A stretch of DNA of 64,000 nt from assembly GCA_964035545.1 (NCBI GenBank), contig OZ037772.1:895001-959000 (forward strand). The letters are read 5' to 3'. This DNA comes from Bugula neritina (taxonomy: Eukaryota; Bryozoa; Gymnolaemata; Cheilostomatida; Bugulidae). Under the pieces are notes generated by a model. It was given only the letters and a program-made list of their open reading frames with translations. It was not told where the DNA came from and did no database searches. Positions 57,054 through 64,000 of the stretch are shown one piece after another. Position 1 is the stretch's first letter. Each line of letters begins with the position of its first letter. The position numbers and the translations under genes are program-made.

Positions 57054-60053
57054 TGAAGAACACATTTAACCAGCACACACTAGGCTAACTACAATCAGCT
57101 AGTCTCATGGTTCTCTCTCATACTACAGAGAGCTAAGTCTATCTAACTGGTGGCCAGCTATAAAGTTTTGAGTATTTATATAGTGTGCCCATGAATTGTT
57201 AACAGGGTGGACTTAACTTCTTTAACCCCTTCCTCTCCAACTCTCTGTATAATACTTATATTATGGGGCGCAGTTGCTATGTATTTTGTAAATTGAAAAA
57301 AAGTATTTAAATATACTCCAGTTGCAGTTTTATAATAGATTAGGAGACAACTAGCTGATGTTTAAATGAAAACATTTAATGGCCTACTCAAAGCTTGAAA
57401 ATAATTAGATATAAGCCCACCCCTTGTGCTAGTCACATATTCATATTCATAGCTTAAGTGAGCTGAAGCGCACGTCACAGTGGCTGATCATCACCACACA
57501 CATTCTCACACTGTTCTCATAAACTGCAGCGTCGTAAATATGTTCTCCTTCACATTGGTACTTGAACTCGTACTGAAAGTGTTGCTCATAACTGTTCATA
57601 TTGACACTGACATTATGAAGTTAGTAGTGATATTTCATTTTCAATAGTAGGGCTTTTAGATGGTATTGATTCATCCACAATGAGAAATACTTGCAAATGT
57701 TGATAAATTATTTTATGATTGAATTGGTGAGTTATAATGTGTATCATTCAAATGTGAATACTGAACATGATCTGGTCACCTTAATTACCTCATATTGATT
57801 CATCGCAATTGTCAGTATAATTGTGCCATAGAGAATTCTATTAAGTTTGAAAATTGACATTCAGTTTCACATTGCTCATTCAGTGATCCATGCTTAGTGT
57901 CACATTGGCCTTTAGGCTTAAAGCAACGAAATCTAACAGTAACACTATCTATAAGTATATTTATATTATTATCAAGTATTAGCATTATAACATAAAATTA
58001 AACTTAAAGCCTGTCAGTTATAGTGTCTATGAAATTAAACTCCAAAAAAAAATAACAACTTTTATTCACGCTTCAACTTTCAAAACGAAGACTAGGTTCA
58101 ACCCAACGAGGTAAGAGATAATCATTTAATCAGTTAATCAGTTAATCACAATGCCTAGTATGTTATCACATTCACGCAAGCTTTCACTGTGAATCGCAAT
58201 GATTATGAGTATGATTTAATGAGTATGGCAATCCCAACGACAATAAGTATAACTGTGAGTGTGAGTGACTGACTGAGTGTGACTGATAAGAGCCAGGCCA
58301 ATGCCAGGGGCAATCGCAATCACAATCGGTATGACTGAATCACTATCAGTATAAGTATTACAATCACAAAGTCAAATGACAATGCAAATGGCAATAGCAC
58401 TATCAATATCATATTGAATTTTGAATGCGAATATCAAATAGCACCCTCTTAGTTCTTACTATTACTATTACTATTAGTATTACTTACAACTTGCTTATGC
58501 AAGAGAATTAAATCTTTAAAGCGTAGCATCCTTTTCAAGCAAAATAAGGATAATAAGTTTCGTCAAATTGAGTTAAAAACTACAACTTATAAGTCACAAG
58601 TATAAAGCAACTCATGCTCAGTCATCACTAATCCTAGTGGGTACGGCAAGCATATAGCATAATTTATTTCACAATGCGACAAGATTATCTAGACGGTGCG
58701 CTTACGCCTCTCATTGTACTTAAGCAATATCCAATTGTACGGTTTTTATGACTTTAAAATCCGTTTTTGAGAAGCAAGGCTAGATAGAAATTAATGATCG
58801 ATATTGACTCGCTAAGAGTTTTCATGTAAACCCGCAAACTACAACTTTTAACTTGACCGCAAAGCTGGAAGTACGATAAGCGTCGCCGTATTGATTTCAG
58901 GCGAATTTTAGTTTATTTCTTTCAAACTGCTGAGAAGTAATATTTCATTATTTGCTTCCATATTTTTATCTCTGTATCACTATCAGCCATCAGGGCTATC
59001 GCGATACAATTATGAATGTTCTTAATTCAATCAATATTATGAAATAATTAATGTAAGAAATTCAATTTTGACTATATAGAATAATCTCAATCTGAATAAG
59101 TATTATTTATTTATAATTATTGTAACACTTGCACTTCGTCTTACTCTTACTCTTACTCTTACTCTTACTCTTAGTCTTAGTCAGATAACATACTGATACT
59201 CATACTCAATGTCATGCTCAATCTCATACTGAGTCTGATACTCATAGTCATAGTGATAGTCTTTGCCAGATTATTGCTAGATAACTTAAGCTAATACTAG
59301 TACTACTACTAGTAGTACTACTACTAGTACTAATAATCACAGTACTAATAGTAATAGTAATAGTATTAGAGTAATACTTATACTACCACTAGTAGTAGTA
59401 GCAGTAGTGCTAGTAGTAGTAAGGTACATGATAATGATCATTATGATTATGATTATGAAGATGGTTATTACTATAACTATTACGGTATGAGTATAACTAT
59501 AAGTATTAGTATTTGATTTTATTTTGCATTGCTAATTGAAGACCATGCGTTAAAATTAACTGTTTCTCTTTTTTCTAAGTTACATTTAAAGTTGCACACT
59601 AATAGACATATATGCTTTCAATTTTTTTGGTCTATCTTTAAGTTGTGAAACTTGACCAGTATGACTATGACTAACTGTAACTAGAATAAAATATTGGATG
59701 ATAGAGAAGTTCCATACAGTTACACCTCCTTTGACTTGTGCTACCGTCGGTAGTGCTAAAAGAGTGGAGCCAAAAAAGAGCATAATCACAGAATTCACAG
59801 CCTGCTGGTTTGAGCTTTTTGTGGTCTAGAAATTGTACTGGGTTACAGGGATCTTTTTCCCGTCTGTGAATTTTTGATCCCTGCGGTTGTTTCTGACTGT
59901 GGGTAGTTGGAGGTGTTGAGGGAGTGGGCTCATTCGGTAGGCTATATCATTGTAATCATATTAACCAACTTGACAGTTTACTAATTCATTGTCTAACTCT
60001 GTCTGTCTCCGACTAGTAACACTATTTATTTATTTATTTACTTATTAATTTAT
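57054..60053. repeat. 2.95-kb interspersed repeat, copy B
   Basis: Direct copy of 1-2952 with scattered substitutions and small indels. A ~90-bp duplication of the TAGTAACACTATTTATTTAT end occurs at 59990-60115. The right edge is about 150 bp before the LINE ORF1 start, so this repeat could be part of, or a landing place for, that LINE. Confidence 0.9.
59726..59783 (-). CDS. candidate first exon coding a signal peptide (copy B)
   Basis: Same 19-codon frame and AGGAG|GTGTAA donor as 2630-2687. The two nucleotide differences are synonymous (Leu CTC for CTT, Phe TTT for TTC). Confidence 0.3.
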
Positions 60054-60203
60054 TTATTTGACTAAATCTTGTCTGTCGTTGTCTAGTAACACTATTTATT
60101 TATTTATTTACTTCCTACTCCTTAGAGTTAATATTTACTAAAATTATCTGATAAAAAATTAAAACCTGAACCTGTCTTTGAATATTTTCGAAAAAAAATA
60201 ATA

Positions 60204-61270
60204 ATGACGAAACCTAAAAGGTCGGACTCAACCTCAAGTACTAACTCATCAACAGCTAAATGCACCCAGAGGCAGAGTGCTATACTTGATTCTACCCCAG
60301 GACCTACCGTGCCTCAGGCAGTGTGTGAAAAGTGTACTAAAAAATAGATAATGAAGATAAAGGTACCCTGTCAATTGAGTGTGAAACTTGTCTCATTTGG
60401 TTTCATTTAGACTGTGCTGATCTTATAAACACTATTACGAAGAAGGGCACTCATTGGTTTTGTGACCAATGTAAAGCTGTGGCATTCCCAAATTTCATAA
60501 CCAGACTTCAAGCTGTTGAATCCCACATTGAAAAAAGTTATGTTCAAGTAATGGATTCATTTAATAATCGCATGACTGCTGTGGAATCTCAACTAACTAG
60601 CTTATTTGAGAATCATGTTTCCAGAAGTGAGAAAACATTTGCTTCGGTAGTTGCAAAACTGGAAGACTCCACTACAACAATAAATAGGCAACTAAAAAAC
60701 CAAGAAGTTCAAATTAAATCTACCAAAACAAAGACTTCTAGTGAAAGCAGAGCTAAAAATATCATAGTTTTTAGAATTTCCGAGGAACACGACTATAGTG
60801 AACTAGGCTTTGAGTTGAGCATTAACTCTTCACGGATGTTCTTTATTATGTTTTATTATACTTCTATTGACATCCTATTGACATCGTCAAGACTACCATT
60901 ATTGCAATTCAAACTTACATGATCAGGATAAACATAAATAAACAATAAACAAAAAAGGAAACAATATAATTAATGTAAATAACTTACTTATTTTGCTCTC
61001 TTAAAATTACACCAGTTCACTAGCACCAACTATTGCCAAGTGCCAGAGTTAGCACTGGCTGTGCTGTAGAAAGCTTTTCTTAGCGTAGCTAAAATAGCTT
61101 AGCAAACTAGCGCTAATTTCACTACAACGACACTACTTTAGATGAATCCATAGGTAAACTCTCAGAAGTTTTAGATTCATGTAGTCTCAGATTTCACACA
61201 TCAAGAGACAATGCCGCAAGATTAGGACAAGAAAAGTTGACAAGATTAGACCCACGAGACTAACATTAGC
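60204..61270 (+). pseudogene. LINE ORF1 with PHD finger, interrupted
   Basis: ATG at 60204. Ser/Thr-rich start, then C4HC3 PHD finger (CEKCTKK ... CETCLIWFHLDCADLI ... HWFCDQC), split by a frameshift near 60350. A coiled coil (AVESHIEKSYVQVMDSFNNR, AVESQLTSLFENH) follows, then SESRAKNIIVFRISEEHD. The frame is cut at about 60793 and resumes at about 61132 (LDESIGKLSEVLDSCSLRFH). Confidence 0.75.
60794..61124. mobile_element. insertion within LINE ORF1
   Basis: About 330 bp separate two halves of ORF1 that read on from each other. The ends look inverted (TAGTGAACTAGGC left, GCGCTAATTTCACTA right). Short and non-coding, so a small MITE is likely. Confidence 0.5.
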
Positions 61271-61445
61271 TTCAGAAGTTCAAAAATGGGAATTTCTAAA
61301 ACGAATCAACGATCAGAAAATAGAAGGAGTCTTTGCGCGTCTTGACTGGAATGAAAAGGAACAAGAAAAATATTTTCAACTGAGAAGCGAGCTTAGGGAA
61401 TTGAGGCAGAAAAATCCAGAAAACAAGTATAAGATAACAAACGGG

Positions 61446-62090
61446 AAGATAATAATCGAAGAATATTATCTGTAAATGCAAGATCAGTAAGGGGGAAAAT
61501 ATCGGAGACTCAAACCCTATCCGTTGAATACAATATCATTTGTATTACTGAAACACACCTAGATAATGCATTTTTGAATTCTCAACTGTTTTCTCCCAAG
61601 GATAAAGTAGTATATAGAAAAAACCGTGACTCACACGGAGGTGGTGTATTGATTGCCATAAATGTAGGAATTCCCCATAAGCTAATCAGGTGTGAAACAG
61701 AAGCAGAAGTAATCACAGTATGTTTTAGATGGGATAGCAAGGAATATTGCAATCTTACTTGCTATTATAGACCCCCTTCTTCACGTGTTATGAACTTATT
61801 CTTTGAGTACATGGAAAATATTCACACTAAATACTCATAACTGGTGAATTTAACCTTCCAGGAATCAATTAAGGAAAATACTGGTCTTTCAACTTGTTGG
61901 AGGATATACTATACTGACTTTTGTGATTTTCTAACTGATAATCATTTTGAACAACTTGTTCATAAATATACGCACGTAGCAGGCAATATATTAGATCTCA
62001 TCTGTACTGACTTGTCATATAAAGTTTAAAGCACAAATATAATAACACCGGGTATTAGCGACCATTCCATGATAGAAACGGTCTTGACTG
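61446..62090 (+). pseudogene. LINE endonuclease domain
   Basis: Motifs in order: LSVNARSVRGK, IICITETHLD, SHGGGVLIAINVG, CYYRPPSSRV, then in another frame ITGEFNLPGIN, then HVAGNILDLICTDL and ISDHSMIET. The Asp of the GDFN-type box is Glu. Two or more frame changes and stops. Confidence 0.8.
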
Positions 62091-62421
62091 GTAAAGTTGA
62101 ACAGAAGAAGAAACCACCTATCCCCCCCCCCCATCAAGCTATTTCACAAAATCGAGTTTCGAACTCGGCGGGTTTACAGCTGGTCTAGACGAGTTGCTTT
62201 ATACTATTAAAAACAAAGTGATGCTGAAATATGATATTAATGTTATATGGAATACATTTCAGACTGAATTACATATACTTGTTGATTCATATGTCCCAAT
62301 TAAACAACGTAAGCCTATAAATCTACATGAGCCTTTCTGGTTTAAAGATGAAGCCAGACGGGCATGTTAGAAACAGCGAAAGTTCTACAACCGCTTTCAC
62401 AAGTCTGGTGATACTGATCAC

Positions 62422-63780
62422 TTGGCTAAATATAAAGAGTTACGTCGCCATAATGAAAAATTATTTAGGAAGCTAAAAGCATCTTTTCTGGTGAATCGTC
62501 TATACCAACCTCTTTCCAGTGGCTACACAAAACTGTTTTACAAATATGTTAAAGACCTAAAAGGGAATGATAATGAGATTACTTCCATAGAAAATAACGA
62601 TGCTATTTTGATGCACAATAAAACTAAGATATCTAACACTCTGAATGGGTTTTTCTACAGTGTGATTACCACCTTTACCAGAATTACCATCAGTCACTGA
62701 GAAGGATAATATAGTGGTAACTAAAGAAGGAGCTTTAAACCTGCTGAGACAACTTGTGCAAGGTAAAGCTCCTGGAGTAGATGAATTCACAAAGAACTAT
62801 CTCACAGTAGACTTGGATCGAACAGCAGAAATACTGGTGTGTATTTTCAATCATTCACTCAGTACAGGAATAGTGCCGGATGACTGGAAGACTGCAAATG
62901 TAACACCTGTGTTTAAACAGGGTAACCGCACTCTAGCTTCCAACTATTGACCAGTATCACTAACGTGCATTTGTTGTAAAATTCTTGAACATGTGGTTCT
63001 GCATCATTTAAACATACAATTGGAAAATTTCATACATGAAAGCCAACATGGTTTTCGCCGCAACTTTTTATGTGTAACTCAGCTTGCTACTGTCAACCAT
63101 GATATATTAAGGCATATAGATAAAGGACATTTTGTAGATGCAGTTGTGCTGGATTTTTCTAAAGCCTTTGATGTAATTGACCATCATATTCTTGTAAGCA
63201 AAATGATATTGTTAAAAAAATAAACCCCTGTATTATCTGATAAGTTTCATCATTTTTAACTGGACGCTCACAATGAGTGGTCATTGATGGGGTATCTTCG
63301 GATTTAACACCAGTGACTTCCGGGGTTCCACAAGGAAGTGTGCTGGGTCCAACATTATTCGTTTTGTTTATTAATGACATTGTAAACTGCGTTACACACA
63401 GTACAATCAGACTTTTTGCTCATGACACTTTTGTCTATCTGCCCATTACTGATGCAAATGACCATCATAAACTACAGGGAGATCTCTAGACTTTATAGGT
63501 GGGCAAAAGAAAACAATATGAAGTTTAACTCAAAGAAAAGTAATGTCATCACCTTTGGTAAGAAAACAGAAAATATGGAAAATGTCTTCACTTATAAATT
63601 AGGAAAAGATCCCCTGAATAGAGTTGGAGTTGTAAAATACCTTGGGATATTGCTATCAGCAGACTTGAAATGGAATAAGCATGTCGAAAACGCCATATCA
63701 AAGGCATACAGAGTATTAGGATTAATCAAACTCACACTAGGAAATGCCCTAGAAAATGTAATAAGTCTTGCATAAAATTT
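62422..63780 (+). pseudogene. LINE reverse transcriptase domain
   Basis: Reads QGKAPGVDEFTKNYL, GIVPDDWKTANVTPVFKQGN, ESQHGFRRNFLCVTQLA, VDAVVLDFSKAFDVIDHHIL, TSGVPQGSVLGPTLFVLFIN, RLFAHDTFVYL and later VGVVKYLGILLSADLKWNKH. The FADD-type box has His for the first Asp. Stops at 62948 and 63222 and several frame changes mark it as dead. Confidence 0.85.
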
Positions 63781-64000
63781 ATAAGTCTTGCATAAAAAAA
63801 CTTTTGGTAGACCTCTCCTGGAATATGTTGCGGAAGTATAGGACCCGACCAATTAACATCTAATAACAAAATTAGAAGTTACTCAAAATAGGGCTATACG
63901 GTTAATTAAAAATTTAAAGGGTAGAGAAGTATTGATAACAGCTGCCAAATTTGACCAAGGCCTGGAAACATTAAGAAATCGCAGACAATCACAAAGAATT
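63781..64000 (+). pseudogene. LINE C-terminal region, to window end
   Basis: Fragments LLVDLSWNMLRKY-like and NRAIRLIKNLKGREVLITAA continue the region after reverse transcriptase that is usual in this LINE group. The window ends before any 3' tail. Confidence 0.6.

Larger units (their letters stand above)
60204..64000 (+). mobile_element. non-LTR retrotransposon (LINE), degenerate, runs off window
   Basis: Plus-strand ORF1 with a PHD finger, then an apurinic-type endonuclease and reverse transcriptase, the layout of Jockey/CR1/L2-type LINEs. Many frameshifts and stops. Catalytic changes: GDFN-type box reads GEFN at 61843 and the RT catalytic box reads FAHD at 63415. The 3' end lies beyond 64000. 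Confidence 0.88.

Noticed and set aside
59726-59783. Joining the signal-peptide mini-exon to the unrecognised minus-strand gene at 56897
   Set aside because: The donor phase does not fit the reading frame of exon 56818-56897.

Overview
This 64-kb window is AT-rich metazoan DNA. The evidence is GT-AG introns, a fibrillar-collagen gene ending in a COLFI propeptide, a citron-like kinase, a DUF4806 gene and a ZEB-like zinc-finger exon, all embedded in transposons and minisatellites. An invertebrate, possibly a sponge or another early-branching animal, is the likeliest source, but nothing here fixes the phylum. Every protein-coding locus that can be checked shows damage: nonsense codons, frameshifts or missing exons. 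Damaged exons usually keep clean splice sites. The window therefore reads as a graveyard of once-real genes, or as a gene-poor block carrying decayed duplicates.

Layout. 1-2952 is one copy of a ~2.95-kb repeat whose second copy is 57054-60053. 2953-4915 is a 26-bp minisatellite. 5017-12591 (+) is a fibrillar collagen pseudogene: Cys-rich N-propeptide, Gly-X-Y exons, COLFI C-propeptide. A 17-bp minisatellite fills the intron after its third exon. 13088-14613 holds nested inverted-repeat elements. 14941-22295 is a full-length Ty3/Gypsy retrotransposon on the minus strand, with 280-bp LTRs, an ATAG target duplication and a tRNA-Leu primer site. It carries an extra third reading frame coding for paired zinc fingers and a coiled coil. 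It interrupts a decayed Cys-rich, transposon-associated gene (14821-14940 plus 22296-22779, +).

23973-34868 (-) is a citron/ROCK-type kinase followed by coiled-coil exons. The exon that should carry the catalytic loop and DFG is absent, and no C1, PH or CNH domain is found. 32-37.4 kb contains hAT-like debris. 38.9-44.4 kb (+) holds two related gag fragments, a ZEB-like zinc-finger exon and a DUF4806 gene with a TATCA expansion inside a conserved exon. 44.4-50.6 kb is nearly featureless. 50694-56897 (-) is a ten-exon gene I do not recognise, with very large simple repeats in its introns and a hAT-like foldback element in one of them. 60204-64000 (+) is a degenerate LINE (PHD-finger ORF1, then endonuclease and reverse transcriptase) that runs off the window.

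The most unusual items are: the Gypsy third ORF combined with a gag lacking a zinc knuckle; the kinase with its catalytic exon missing and incompatible intron phases; the signal-peptide-like mini-exon conserved in both copies of the 2.95-kb repeat; and the recurrent growth of tandem repeats directly beside splice donors. No functional cooperation between genes is evident. The shared theme is decay and repeat invasion.
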